64,000 nt of DNA. Origin: Cardiocondyla obscurior. Lineage: Eukaryota > Arthropoda > Insecta > Hymenoptera > Formicidae. The notes beneath the pieces were generated by a model. The model worked only from the letters and a program-made list of their open reading frames with translations. It ran no database searches and was not told the origin of the DNA. Made by a program: the position numbers and the translations under genes. Location of the stretch: positions 2,946,501 through 3,010,500 of the forward strand of contig NC_091888.1 in the NCBI RefSeq assembly GCF_019399895.1, read 5' to 3'. Within the stretch, counting starts at the first letter, position 1. Every line of letters begins with the position of its first letter. This document shows, piece after piece, positions 21,794-33,760 of the stretch.

Positions 21794-22679
21794 TTATATA
21801 TATAATTTCTAAGAAATAATGTCAATTAGAAATAAAGTAAATTATGTAAATAAAATTAATAAAAGCAATTATTTTCTTTTTTCGTCATATCTCCTTCACT
21901 AAAAATTTAACCACTGTTATTATACAGGGTGTTTGAAATATGGTTTTCTTCCCGGTAACTGTAGATAGATATCGGGAATACAAATCGAAAAGTCGGATAT
22001 GATTTAGTAAAATTCGTAACCGTTACCGAGTAAGAAATTACTGAATTTTGACGAATTGGCGCGGAGCACATAATAAGTCGGGCGCGGCAGGTGAGAGCGG
22101 GTGGGAATTAGGGAAAAAACGGGGGTGAAACGCCGCGCGACATTGTATCATTTATTTAGTTACCGATTGCATTATTAAATGAGATTAACAGGATGTGCAT
22201 CCTGTTTACTTAAGCCTAACCGTGTTTTATATAAATAAGAAATGGGTAGTCTCTTAATTAATCATCAGTTGTCTTCCAAAAATGTTTTTTTATCATGGGA
22301 AATACCATTCAGTCAAACAAAGAGAGGGCTGAGGAATCCAACGACATTGACGCTTCAAGGCGTCAGTTCAAAAATCACCTTTGGATATTACTCATGTCCT
22401 CATCAATTTCGTAATTAAAAGTTATTATTTCACAAACCGCGACTATTCAAACTAACAAAGGAAGGTCGCGCTCAACGAAACACCAATTTTTTTTTTATAA
22501 AAAGGCGATGCCGAAGATGATCAAAACCGTTCTCGATCCGTTCGCCTAATGCAAACATTCAAACTTTCCGCTTCTTTGACCAAACAAACCAATCGGGTAG
22601 AGCGTATTCTGTCTCTAGAGCGTATTCTATCTCAGATAGATTCTCCTAACTCTCACTCCATAAAGTCAAAGATCGTATC
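21794..22679. other. Repeat-derived non-coding DNA
   Basis: At 21925 a single tacagggtgtttgaaatatgg terminus appears, similar in its first bases to the TA-flanked MITEs nearby, with an aattcgtaaccgtta block shared with them, but I found no matching right end. The rest (22200-22680) is mixed sequence without coding. Confidence 0.5.
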
Positions 22680-23575
22680 CGTCTCTCTCTCTCTCTTTCT
22701 TTCTCTACATTTTTTATCTCACAAACTTCTATTGGGTTTCCCCTTTCTTTTATCTTGTTTATTTTCCAAAATTCTGTTTACTTCTTTCCATTCAATTTTT
22801 TACTTTTATCACCATATTTTTCCAATTTTTTCGTCAAATTTTTTTTTCTTCTTCTATAAACCTTCTATTCCTTCTGACTTTTTTTTCTTTGTTTTTTTTT
22901 CTTTTATTCTTGCTATCACCAGAAAGTGAACTGAATCTATTTTGTTCCCGACTTCCATTTGTTCTATCTTTTTCCACGTGTCCTCATTACCCATTATATA
23001 ATCAATCACCGATACACCTTTTGGTCTTTCATACCTCCAATCTTATTCTTTGTTCTCCTTTATTTCTTTGTTCAATATTGACCATCCCATTTTTTCTAAT
23101 ATTTTTATCTTTTTTTTTTACATTTTAATCATTTTTCCATTCTTTAACTATCTTATTTCTTATTTTTTGTCTTCTTTCATTTATGTCCTTTCTCCCTTAC
23201 ATCTTGTCCTTGCGTTAAAATTTCCTCCCATTATCATTCTTCTTCCCTTCTCTCTTTCTTCCATCTAGTTTTTTAATATTTTCCATCTCTCTTTCTTTTT
23301 AAAATTCACATATACTCCTATCATTTTCTAATGTATTCCATCCACTTTTATCTACTTTGTCATAATTCCTTCTCAGGTATCTTTTTCTCTTCCTTTCTTC
23401 ACTATCTGTATATCTTTACTGACTCCCGTGAGTTACCATCATTTCTCACATTGCCCTCTTTTTCTTGTTTTTTTTCGTAGTCTACTGCTTCTGCTACAAA
23501 TATATACTCACTTGGCAGCTTTTCCATTACCTTCTTCTACAATTTTTCTTCGAGCTATGTTTCTATTAAAAATAC
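22680..23575 (-). pseudogene. LINE endonuclease domain fragment
   Basis: On the minus strand the purine-rich sequence reads MIMGGNFNART (near 23240), the endonuclease GGDFNA motif with D to N, and further on MGNEDTWKKIEQMEVGNK then IDSVHF (near 22980), which is the terminal SDH-type motif with V for D. Both catalytic aspartates are therefore lost. Polypyrimidine on the plus strand makes long F/L/S-rich artefact frames. Followed upstream by the 23580 MITE and ORF1 at 23995-25690, in correct LINE order. Confidence 0.6.
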
Positions 23576-23579
23576 TGTA

Positions 23580-23942
23580 CAGAATGTTCTATAGTAAAGT
23601 ATCGTAATTGCTAGAGTAGGTAGAGCTTGTCAAGACGAATACAAAAGTCGTATACCATTTTGTAAAATTCGCAACCGTTATTGAGAAAAAAATTTATTTG
23701 TCTAGCACAACAGCGACAAGGAAGCTACGCGTAAGTGAGCGCGGCAGGCGACGGCACCATTTTTAGCTACTCGCTTGTCGCGCTCATTCACGCGTGGCTT
23801 CTTTGTCGCTTTTGCGCTGGACAAATTAATTTTTTTCTCAATAACCATTGAGAATTTTACAAAATGGTATAAAACTTTTCTATTCGTCTTGACAAGCCCT
23901 ACCTACTTCTGCAATTACGATACTTTACTATTGAACACTCCG
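23580..23942. mobile_element. Palindromic MITE copy A, 363 bp
   Basis: Near-complete foldback: the two halves pair from cagaatgttc/gaacactccg through the gcgacaaggaagct/gcttctttgtcgc block to the centre near 23765. TA flanks at 23578-23579 and 23943-23944. No coding. Copies B (25702-26064) and C (62168-62533) share the core and nearly the same length. Confidence 0.8.
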
Positions 23943-23994
23943 TATATAATTATTTAATTTCCTCCTAGAACTATTTGTCCTTAATACATAAACT

Positions 23995-25690
23995 CGCTAC
24001 ATTTCAAAAACCCATCTTTATGTTTTTTTTTTCCTTATTGTCTTTCTCTTCCTCTTCTTTCCTATCCTCCTTCTTCACTTTTCCATCTTTCAATTATTTT
24101 TCTATTTCTATTTCCTTCGCTCCCTACTCCCTCCCTTTCCTTCTCTCTGTTCCTTATTTTTACTTCTGTCTCTTCTTTCATTTACTATATCTTCTTTCTC
24201 TCTATTCTACTACTACCATTTTTTTGTATATTTATTTTATTCTTCCCAATCTTAACTTACCTTCTTTTTTGTTTTTCTCTTGCCACCTTTCTTAATTTCT
24301 ATTAGAATTATGATTAGTATAAAGTTAATAGGGGTAAGAAATAAGCACGTGCACATATATTCCACTTCTTTTGTGTTTAATAAAATACTATTAGAAACTT
24401 TTTTATTGAATACAGTATGTTAGATTTAGATAAAACGTGTGTACATGCGTGTGTTAGAGCGACTTCCAGCGTCACGAATGCTATTGGGTTTTGTTAGTCA
24501 CGACACAGGAACGTATGTACGTATTGCATCTCCAACAATTTCCAATTAAATTCTTCTTTTTTTCCATGTTCTATCTTTTTGTATCCATATGTCTCTTCCT
24601 TCTAACTTCTTATTTTGCATTATTTTTTCCTTTTCCTTTTCTGTTCTCATATTTGCAATTATTATATCTCCTGTTTTTTCATCTCCTGTTGTTACTTTTC
24701 TAATTCTTTCGAATTTTACTTCTACCTCTATTTACTTTATCAATTTCTCTACTTCTTTCTTTATTTCTTCTACGTTTCCTGTCTTTTTCATTCCTCTTAT
24801 TACCACATTTTTCCTTCTTTCCAGTTTTTCTTTTTCTCCCATTTATCTTTCTATTCTTTACATAATTTTTCTTATTATTTTACTATTTTCTTTACTTGCC
24901 TCTACTTTATCTTTCTCTTTCTTTTGTATTTTCTTTATTTTTTTCTCTAAATCCTCCCATTTTTTTTTACTTCTCTCATTTTTTACCTCTTCTATCATTT
25001 ATTCCAAATGCTTTATCTTCTCCTTAATTTCCTCTTTTTCTTTTCTTCACTCTTCTTCCCTTTGTTTCAGTTCTATTAATTTTTGCCTTATATCGTTGTT
25101 ATCTTTCTTTTCCACATCTTTTTCTTTTTTTCAAAAATCGCTTTTCTTTTTCTTTATCCATACCTTATTCCTTTTTTTCATTGATTTTTCTTGGTCTTCT
25201 GTTCTGCTGTCATTCTTTTATTTTTGTCTGCGCCTATACTTGTGCTAAGCTCACTTCATTAATTTTCTTATTTTACTGTCAGTTTACTAATTTTTCGTCT
25301 AACTTCTATTTCTTGCACCTTATTCTTGTTTTTCTTTTCTTTTTTTTATTGTTTACTTTTCTCCACCTTTGATTTCTGTCCAGATCACTTCTTTTATTTT
25401 AAATCCTATTTCTCTATCCTCTCTTACATACACGACTTTTCCGATCTTACTTTTTCTTTTTCTTACTTTTCTATCACTTTTTCTCACTCTCATATCAATT
25501 ACCCTTTTACTCACTCTTTCATTTCTTCTCATGCAACCTCACTTTTACTTTTCCACACATTTCTCTTTCACTTTTTACCAAACCCTGTTCGCTTTCCTCT
25601 ACTTCCACATCTTCTACCTTTTTAATCTCCACTTTCTAGCCCTTTTTTCTACTTGCGCCTTTTCCTTACTATTTAACATCAACTTTTATT
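23995..25690 (-). pseudogene. LINE ORF1 remnant, purine-rich on minus strand
   Basis: The minus strand is A/G-rich and translates with breaks to K/E-rich, coiled-coil-like protein (for example KKWEDLEKKIKKIQKKEKDK near 24930), the same character as ORF1 at 3697-4342. Several frame changes interrupt it. With 22680-23575 it forms the 5' part of a minus-strand copy. Confidence 0.5.
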
Positions 25691-25701
25691 ACATACCTAT
25701 A

Positions 25702-26064
25702 CAGGGCGTCTCATCCCATATTGACAAACTTTCAGAGTTAGATAGGTTTCGTGGACACAAATCAATAAGTCCTTTACCGTTTTGCAAAATTCACGATAGT
25801 TATTGAGAAAAAAATTAATTTTTCTAGCGCAAAAGCGACAAGGAAGCTACGCGTGAGTGAGCGCGACAGGCGACGGCGCCATTCCTAGCCATTCGCCTGT
25901 CGCGCTCACTCGCCCGCAGCTTCCTTGTCGCTCTTAAGTTACACATTTTAATTATTTTCTCAATAACGGTTGAGAATTGTACAAAATGGCATAGAACTTA
26001 TTGATTTGTATGAACGAGACCTATTTAACTCTGAGAGTTTGTCAATATGGGGTGGGACACCCTG
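25702..26064. mobile_element. Palindromic MITE copy B, 363 bp
   Basis: Begins CAGGGCGTCTCATCCCATAT and ends with the inverse ATATGGGGTGGGACACCCTG, flanked by TA (25700-25701, 26065-26066). The whole element folds back on itself, with cgacaaggaagct/agcttccttgtcg in the inner arms. No coding. Confidence 0.85.
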
Positions 26065-26066
26065 TA

Positions 26067-26699
26067 TACCCATTTACCACGCAGCGTTTTGGTAACGAAA
26101 ATTTTCCCTAACTTTTTATTGCAGATTCTTATTGATTATTAAAAAGTATATAACTTTAGTCTAAAATAATTTTCAAAAAGTATCATTAAGATGATATGCG
26201 TGTTCTTAAATTGTTCTAAAAACTCATGTGGAAGATTTTTTTATGGACACAAGATGACATTTTTGGGAAAAATGTTTCAGACAAAAGTTTTCTTCAATTA
26301 CAAGTCAAACTATCATTTTGTGTAGAATTTAAATTTGTAGTACAAAATCATGTTTTATTGAAAAATTAATTTTTAAAAATTTATTTTTTGCTCTAAAAAA
26401 TTTTTTTAACGAAACATGATAATTTTTATTACAAATTTGGATTCAATTTAAGAAAACATGAAACTATTGTGTAAAAATAAGTCTCAAGAACAAATGTAAT
26501 CGATAGTCAGCATTCGTAGAACTCTTGATAAAAATGCCAGCTGACATATGATAGCAATCGTGTAAGGGCAAATTTATTTATTATTGTTGATCCTTTTGTT
26601 CTAAATGATCGAGCATCGCGACAAAAGGAAACGGAGTCAGTGAGCGATCGGATTGTGAACTGTACGGAGGTACCTCTCCGTCAATAAAGATACACTATA
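26067..26699. other. AT-rich repeat DNA
   Basis: No coding seen. The segment around 26250-26300 (acatttttgggaaaaatgtttcagacaaaag-type) is related in direct orientation to sequence near 32290-32340, so this is probably part of the repeat whose inverted arms lie at 26700 and 32150. 26580-26700 is GC-richer and LTR-like. Confidence 0.45.
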
Positions 26700-27880
26700 C
26701 ATATATATATTTTTAAATATACTTCCAAAAGGCTTCCATGAGCTAGGAAGCTAATTTTTTTTTTACATACTATATTAGGTATAAAATAGCTAAATATAAA
26801 ATATTGACTGCGGCAATTCAGCAGGAACTGAGTAAAAACAAACCATAAAACTGATTCTTCTTATATTTTTGTGTTCAAGAAGCTTTGAAATAATCGGCGT
26901 ATTCGCAGATCACATAAACAAGCCATCAGTTGTGGCCTCACGCCGAAGAAGCACGTGTTCTCGATGTCGTTTTTCGAAAGAACATGCACGCGTAAATATA
27001 CTATTGAGCTTTATTCTTCGAGATCGTTTCATGAAAATGATAACAAATAGCGTGAATACTCCGACACGTTCGCGTAATTATTTCGAGAAATTTTGAGGAA
27101 ACTATTAATAACATGGATCGTTCTCGAAGGACACGACTATAAAAAGAGTCTCATTACGAGCGTTTTCGCACTTCTTGTGATAAGTCGGTCTTTACTCGAC
27201 GCGCTATTACATTCCTTGGCTCGCGGTAAAACAAGGATTGCCCCTTCGTCTAATATTTCATTGATTTGATCAAATCGTTAATTCGATTCTGTTCTCACGC
27301 AGAAAACGATATATTGTAATACTTAATTTTGTACATTGTAAATATAGTGTTTGTGACTCGAATTTTTCTCTTTTTTTTTGACTGACTTGCATGCGCGTAT
27401 TTACTCTTTGCAAACACTTTGTAAATAATGAAAATCTTGAAAAATATTTCAGACAAAACCTGTCGCTTTTACAAAAGTAAACATTTTTGGTTCTGTAAGG
27501 ATTGTAATGACGATGCGACGACGTCCTAGAAATAGAGCGCGCAGATACATATAAAAGAAGGGGTGCGCTGCGCCTACTAGATAGCGTCATTGGCTAGCGC
27601 GCGTAGTAATCGAGTGATTTTGGCGTTACCAAGCGTCGTAGCTAGAAAGACAGTATGCCTTGAGCACATAAAGCCGGAGGACGTCCGATCGCGATACATA
27701 TAGTTTTCTTTGGAGGCCATCCAATGTAGTTATTAAATATACGTTCAATTTAATTATTGGCGCCCTGTTATTATTTACTTACTGTAGGGCCTGCAACTTA
27801 AAATACGCCCTTAAAGTTCTCTACGTTTTTACCGTATAACTAATAATTTTTAAAAATTTTTGGGTAAATCTGAAATAAAT
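26700..27880 (+). repeat. Left arm of inverted repeat around R1-like element
   Basis: Blocks at 26712-26885, 27431-27500 and 27825-27880 match, in inverse order and strand, 31985-32150, 31930-31985 and 31880-31930. Examples are aagctaattttttttttacatac, acaaaagtaaacatttttgg and taccgtataactaataat with their inverses. The left arm is interrupted by an LTR (about 27500-27830) and by 26886-27430. The host repeat is unclassified, perhaps a foldback DNA element. Confidence 0.55.
27500..27830 (+). mobile_element. LTR with primer-binding site, fragment
   Basis: Insertion relative to the matching right arm near 31930. Contains acatataaaagaagg as TATA box (about 27547) and ends in attattggcgccctg (about 27760), where tggcgccc is a classical retroviral-type primer-binding site. 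About 65 bases of leader follow, then the host repeat resumes. Internal coding and second LTR are absent. Confidence 0.5.
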
Positions 27881-28689
27881 TTAATTATTTTTAAGGAGGA
27901 AATAAGTAGGGGGGTCATGCCAAGTATGCGTTTTTAATTCATATAGAACCGCACGCGTGTAAATAATGTTGTAAAATACCAAATAGTATGTTCGGCCCCC
28001 TTGTGGGGAGCTTTTCTACTGTAAAAAACCTTTTTTTTTAAAACGTGTAGAAATGCTTTTACGCATACCACCGGCTTGGGAAACTCCGGGGGTTATGTGG
28101 GACTCAAGTCTTATGCTGACTCGCTGCCCAATACCCACTAGAATCACACGGGTGGCCTCGCGCAGGCAATGATTTGCGGGCGGCACGGGAACTACGGAAG
28201 TATTGCAAACTCCGCACCGCCCGCGTATCGCCGGACACCTGTTTGATCGGGGGCCTCTGCCTGGCCGGGGTGTCCTCTTTTTTAACGGAGGGAAGCCAGC
28301 ACCCGGTTGGTTGGTTGTGACCAGGCCACTTTCTGATCTAACTTCTCGGTGAGAGGGGACCACCACGCTCTCACCAACGCCCACTTCTGGGCAAGGGGGC
28401 GGCAGACGGTTCCCAGCCGCCTATATTGCCACCCTTTTCTATGCTCAGAGCCGCGGCCGATGCAGATGGGAAACGGAAAGGCCCTCACTCTTACGGGAGC
28501 TATTGGACCCCCCGTCCCCCAAGGTCATCGCCGGCACTCGGCTTACCTACTCAGACCCTAAAAAGGGCCGATTATATATGGAGGGAAGATTGCCTGCGGG
28601 ACGGTATTACTCCGTCCCGCCCCCACTCCCCTTAAGGTCACATACGCAAATGCGCCGGAGTCCCCCGGCGGGCGCGGCGGATTCGCCGT

Positions 28690-29672
28690 CTTGCCTGCTC
28701 TCGCCCGCCTGCTGAGGGTCCGGCGCGATTTCGCCGCGCCAGATCCTCTCATTCTCCTTCTTCTGCAAGATAACTACCTCACAAAAGAAGGAGAACGTTT
28801 TCCTCTCGACCTCTCCCTCTGTTATGGCCTTAACAACGGCCGGAAGGGAGAGGTCTATACCTATGGCCGCCCTAAGGGCGATTCTTTCTCCGTCAAATGC
28901 CGGGTACTCGGCCAACGTATGATCGGCCGAGTCCCGGCTTGTCGAACTCCCAACATTTAGGAGTGCGACTCCTACCTATGCGGCACAGGTAGTCACCGAA
29001 CGCACCATGTCCGGTGACCACCTGCGCCGCTCTGAAGGGCAGTCCTCCTCTTTCGGTAATGACGCCATCCATCCACTGTTTAAAGTGTGGACGGACAGCA
29101 TCAATCACCCTCATTCTATGGGCGTCAGGTGTCAGGTGGCGTCTGCCCCATTGGCCCATGATCTGGCGCCGGCTCTGCAGGTGGAGTTTGGCCAACGCTG
29201 CGGCGGGGGGCTTAGCTCCCCCTTGCCTGGCCATTTCAGTCCTACGCCGATAACGTTCGACGTAGAACTTGGCCTCAATATCTAAACGCGGAACGCCCGT
29301 CATAACGACCGCCGCGTACAATCTCCTGAAGCCCAGAAGAAAACCGCACAAGTTTGGCATAAGGCGGCCAAGTGTAATGGCTGCCGTATCCATCCTGGGG
29401 ACCATATTTTTAAAATGGTCCCCAAATGTCCACGTCCCGTCCAGCGTGAGGCCTAAATATTTAATATTTGGCCCTATCTGGACGGGAACTCCGTCTATAA
29501 CAATCCAGGCTGAGGGAGGGCGCCCCCAGGAGACATCGTAGAAATACATTGCCTCCGTTTTATGAGGCGCCATTTTCAACTCCAGCCCGGATATCGTTGA
29601 CACCACCACATCGGTGGCTACCAGCGCCAGAGCGTGGGCCTCTTCCCAATCGACCCCCCGGGCTACTATCAA
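28690..29672 (-). pseudogene. R1-like ORF2 C-terminal domain
   Basis: Continues from the catalytic box with GLELKMAPHKTEAMYFYD, then PNIKYLGLTLDGTWTFGDHF and a long helical region (RRQIMGQWGRRHLTPDAHR). A degenerate finger around PKCWEFDKPG is followed by a frameshift near 28905, after which the next frame supplies AEYPAFDGERIALRAAIGID and the tail to about 28690. The frameshift breaks the protein. Confidence 0.7.
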
Positions 29673-29677
29673 AGTAT

Positions 29678-30386
29678 CATCTGCATAGCAGATGACTTTG
29701 CAGCCCAGGGGGATTGCCGTCCTAAGTACCTTGTCAAATGCGAGGTTTCACAGCAAGGGGCCTAAGACTGACTCCTGCAAAACTCCGCGCTCGACAGCCT
29801 TCTCCACGAGGCGCCCATTCCTATTAACATAAGACAGGCGCCTTTGATCCAGGTACTGGCTCACAACCCGGCGCAGGGATGAGGAGACCCCGAAATACTC
29901 AAGAGCCTCTTTAATTTCTCGCCACGGAAGGGTGTTGAAAGCGTTTGCGATGTCTCGTGACACCGCCAACAACACCATGTCCTTCTCCCTTACGGATTCC
30001 GCGAGGAACCTGAGTGACATAATTGCGTCCATCGTCGATTTTCTCTCGCGGAATCCATACTGCGCCTCTTGTTGCGCCATTCCCCCCTGTGTTGTTTCCC
30101 GGATAAGGCAGCCGGCGATTATTCGCTCGAAGAGTTTGCCTACCTCATCCAGGAGGCATATCGGTCGATACGAGGATAACTGTCCCGGTGGCTTCCCGTC
30201 CTTGGTAATAAGGACGAGGGAAGCCGTTTTCCACACAGGGGGGAATACCCCCTCTTTCAGGAACCGCGTGTAAACGCGACAGAGCCTTTGGCCCAGGACT
30301 CTGGAGGACAGGCAAAAAATCTCACACGGGACCCCATCTGGTCCCGGGGTCTTATTCCTCCGGACTTTCTTAATAGCCTGAGCCAA
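29678..30386 (-). pseudogene. R1-like reverse transcriptase, one nonsense codon
   Basis: Reads VRRNKTPGPDGVPCEIF, SSYRPICLLDEVGKLFERII, QYGFRERKSTMDAI, RDIANAFNTLPW (first catalytic aspartate) and GVLQESVLGPLL. A TGA at 29748-29750 replaces an expected tryptophan, and the same frame continues with NLAFDKVL and CYADDTLIV, an intact Y-A-D-D box. One base change thus separates the two halves. The enzyme would copy the element's RNA onto nicked chromosomal DNA. Confidence 0.8.
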
Positions 30387-31109
30387 CTTTTCCTAGACCA
30401 CACCGTGGTTGGCGTCGCTTCATCCCGGGCAGGGAAAACCCATAGGCTCGGGCCCCTGCCGGATACGTTCTCCCGTTTCTTGGGGAAAGAGCGACGCTAC
30501 TACCTCCTCGACCACGGCAGAGTCGAGGGACTTCGTCACGGGAAAACTCCTGGGGCGCAATCGTCCAGTGACGATTTTATACGGGCGCCCTCAGGGGTCC
30601 TCCTCTATTATCTCCATTAACGCGTACCACGCAGCTCCTTTTTCTTGGCGTATTGCCGTTTTAAGGGCCCGGAGTGCCTCACTATAAAAGGCATAGTCGG
30701 CCGCAACTGCTTCGGCGGATTCGTTCCGACGCTGTCTGGCGCGGAGGAACGCCCGCCGGGCTTAGACGGAGGAGTGGCGTAAAGCCGCTATCTTTTCGGT
30801 CCACTAATACGCCTCTTTAAAGGGGCGTCCTGCTGTTCGTGGCATGGCGGTGTCGCATGCGTCCGACAGAGCGTTGCAGAGACACTCCACGTCTTCCAGC
30901 ACGTCACTCTTGGGCAGGTCGGTGGACCAGGTGACCCCTTTCAGCGTAGCTGTGAGGAGGTCCCTATCTAACAGGCGTAGTGCCTACCGCCTCCTTCGAC
31001 ATGCCTCCCTGGAAGACGGGGGTCGGGGGGGGGGGCGCTATCGGACTGCGGACAGACTCATGGTTATATACACATGGTCAGGTAATGTCTCGCAGCCTGT
31101 CAATATCCT

Positions 31110-31660
31110 TCATTGCCCGACGAGTCCACGGGCAAATGGTGTTGCCCACGTAATGTCCACAATGGACTTGCCCCGCCACGCCACGCAGGTACTTTCGGCT
31201 CTTTCATTGACCAGGAGGAGGCCGAGTGCAGCTGCCCATTCCTCCATGAGTCTCCCTCGCCGATCTCGTTGGGGGCATCCCCAATCCGGGGATTTAGCAT
31301 TAAAATCATCCCCCAGGAGAATCGGTAGGAAATGCCGGGCCCTGATAAAGTTTCCAATCTTTTCGAGTCTTGCTTCACAAGTGGCGAGATTGAGGACCGG
31401 GGACAAATAAACCCCTATTATGATGGGACCTTCCCATTTTATCGCCACCCACCCATTCCCGGATGTTATTGTTGTACATGGGTGGGTGTGCGACGTCCAT
31501 GTGATTGCCACGGAACCTGAAATGTCCCCAGCCCAGCTTGGATGCTGGGGCGAGACGGAGCATGGCTCCGCGACAATCCCAATCCCACAACCACGCTCCG
31601 CCAGGCTTTGCATGAATAAGTCCTGCGCCTGGCGGGCGTGATTTAAATTCCTCTGGAGGA
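31110..31660 (-). pseudogene. R1-like endonuclease
   Basis: Starts near RNLNHARQAQDLFMQSLAE, typical of the N-terminus of this clade, continues GIGIVAEPCS and IIIGVYLSP, and has LLGDDFNAKSPDWG, the catalytic D-F-N-A block, then IVDITWATP. The histidine motif expected later is not clear. The initial part of the element before about 31770 is missing, so no start codon is assigned. Confidence 0.75.
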
Positions 31661-31859
31661 GAACCGTCTTAGCCGTTTATAGGGCCAAGATCGAACTTCT
31701 CCGGACGCTCCGCCATCTTGTCCGCCCCCTGCTTGGCGCGCTTAGCACGCTGTTTCTTGGAGGATCCCAACTGTAAAAACTAACCGAACCCAACTCATTA
31801 AAATTGATACGCGTGGATCTTTATCACTTGGAAAGTCGCCGTTTACGCGCAGAATTGCC

Positions 31860-32150
31860 GGGGTCAATATTTTACATTTAGCATTTTTTTGAAAACTATT
31901 AGTTGTACGGTAAAAATTTATAGGACCAAAAATGTTATTTTTGTAAAAACTACTGATTTTGTTTGAAACATTTTTCAAGATTTCCTTTATTTACAAAGAT
32001 ATAAGAAGAATCAGTTTTATGGTTTTTTTTTTACCTAGCCTCTGCTAAATTGCCGCAATCAATATTTTATATTTAGCTATATTATACCTAATATAGTATG
32101 TTAAAAAAAAATCAGCTCCTTAGCTTATGGGGGCCTTTCGGAAGTACAGC
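31860..32150 (-). repeat. Right arm of inverted repeat around R1-like element
   Basis: Inverse of the blocks listed for 26700-27880; runs from the tagttgtacggtaaaaattt region to the ccttagcttatgggggcc region. It is shorter than the left arm because it lacks the LTR and the 26886-27430 segment. Confidence 0.55.
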
Positions 32151-32479
32151 CATATTTTTCAATAATCATTTATTATTTCCTCCGTTCAACCAAATTATTT
32201 TATACCATCTTACATTTGTTTGACAGATTTTTTTATAAATTTTACTTGTGTTCTAAAAACAATTTTCCGGATTAGTTTTAAGAACATTTTAAAGACATAA
32301 GATAACATTTGTCAAAAAAAATTTTCAGACAAAAGTTATATACTTTTCAATTATAAATTAGAATCTGCGATAAAATGTTAGGATTTCCTTTTAAGATTTT
32401 AAAGTTTGAAACAATCTAATTTTGCTCGCGACTGCATGTCAGTCTAGCGAGCTCTGCCCGGGTTGCTTGACGGAAATGT
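32151..32479. other. AT-rich repeat flank
   Basis: No coding. Contains aaaattttcagacaaaagtt, related to sequence near 26270. From 32430 it becomes GC-richer. Confidence 0.5.
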
Positions 32480-33760
32480 CAGGGTTCGATCGATTTTAGG
32501 TCCATAGATGCATCAAGATGGGTTGTGAATTAACAAACCAATAATTTATTCTAAGTAATAAAAAGAAATACAGATTACAAATATGTGTGGTCGCGAAGCA
32601 CAAACGGTTTATACCTATGTCACGGCGCACCGTGACATAGGTATAAACCGCGAGTGACGCGAGAAATACACGAACGCCGGATAGGCGATCGCGAGAAACA
32701 TACATACGCTAGCGAGACGATCGCAGGAACAATGCGGGGCGCACGGATACGCAGTTAAGCAGCGATGGTCGCAAGTGCCGACTTTTTTACAAAAATGGAT
32801 ACAATTTCGAAAAGCTTCTCAACAGACAAATAATACAAAATACGCGAGAACGTAACGAAACTTATAAGTAAAACGTGTATAATCGCGTATTAGAGACGAA
32901 CGACGACGTTTACAACTTTGACAGGTAAATGCCAATTAACACAGATTGCTACAATTAAAAGCCGGCAGACGCAACAAGCAATGTATATACGCGGGTATAC
33001 TCGAAATGATGTTATTAAGATTACGCGTGTTGTTCGTTGGGAGCGGATGCACCGGCAAGGCATCGTGCAACCGAGATTTCTCGACTGAGGCAGAGTGCAC
33101 TCCACCATGGTGTTTGCGACGGTGCGAGGGAAAATCGATGGTAGGCTTGAGTACCGGTGATCAAAGACCGAAAATTCTCGGAAAAGGCAGAGACTACTCC
33201 ACCCCTCGAGTTGGTCTTTGCCGGCGGTTCAAACCATCTAAATACCTTTAAGGTGGATCGAGCTCTAAGATCTCCTGGTCGAGGCTGAGATCACTTTATC
33301 TCGGTGTTGGCTCGTTTTTACGACCAGTTCCGAACAGATCCTTGCACGAGGCAAGCAGATCGAGGACGGTCCCACTGAACTCCGGCATCGCCCTTTTATA
33401 TCAAAAAAAGATAATGGCCGGGTTCCGGAGCTCAGCGGGGCCGGAGCGGCTCCTGATCGCGGCGCCAAAGCTTCGGTTGCGGCGCGGTCGAAAACAATAG
33501 ACCTCGGTGCCGTCAGCGCGTTCGGCGGCGTTTGGAGCAATTCAGCTAAGTCCGCACTTCGGACTTAGCCACGGAACTACGGTCGGGGCATCGCCGTTAT
33601 TATTTGCAACGTGTGGAAAATATTAAAAATATGTTTTAGGGCGCACTGCGTTTCGGGTATCCGCCAGACAGTTTTTCGGTCCGGCGTCCGGTTGTTGTTC
33701 GGCCGGAACAGTGCACTGCCCCGGTGCATCGTTATAAATTAATCTCCAAATAAATTGCAA
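32480..33760 (-). mobile_element. LTR-like GC-rich region, ends unresolved
   Basis: On the minus strand a gatataaaagggcg TATA box (near 33395) is followed about 850 bases later by an aataaattattgg polyadenylation-like site (near 32540) and by ...cgaaccctgaca near 32480. The order suits an LTR read on the minus strand. I could not find the 5' end or a duplication, so the boundaries are approximate. Confidence 0.4.
32606..32649. repeat. Perfect 20-bp-arm palindrome
   Basis: Arms ggtttatacctatgtcacgg (32606-32625) and ccgtgacataggtataaacc (32630-32649) are exact inverses around cgca. Extruded or transcribed, it would form a 20-bp hairpin with a 4-nt loop. It lies inside the LTR-like region. Confidence 0.9.

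Larger units (their letters stand above)
27990..31770 (-). mobile_element. R1-like non-LTR retrotransposon, minus strand
   Basis: GC-rich block unlike the AT-rich flanks. On the minus strand it holds an endonuclease (about 31660-31110), a reverse transcriptase (30386-29678) and a C-terminal domain (29672-28690), then a GC-rich 3' region to about 27990. The 5' end is truncated before the endonuclease and no ORF1 is present. It sits inside the inverted-repeat element whose arms are at 26700-27880 and 31860-32150. Confidence 0.8.

Noticed and set aside
20354..25806. Long hydrophobic F/L/S/I-rich plus-strand frames
   Set aside because: They are the antisense of a purine-rich LINE; the minus strand shows reverse transcriptase and endonuclease motifs instead.
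28016..28715. Several GC-rich open frames on both strands
   Set aside because: They lie in the 3' region of the R1-like element and are composition-driven.
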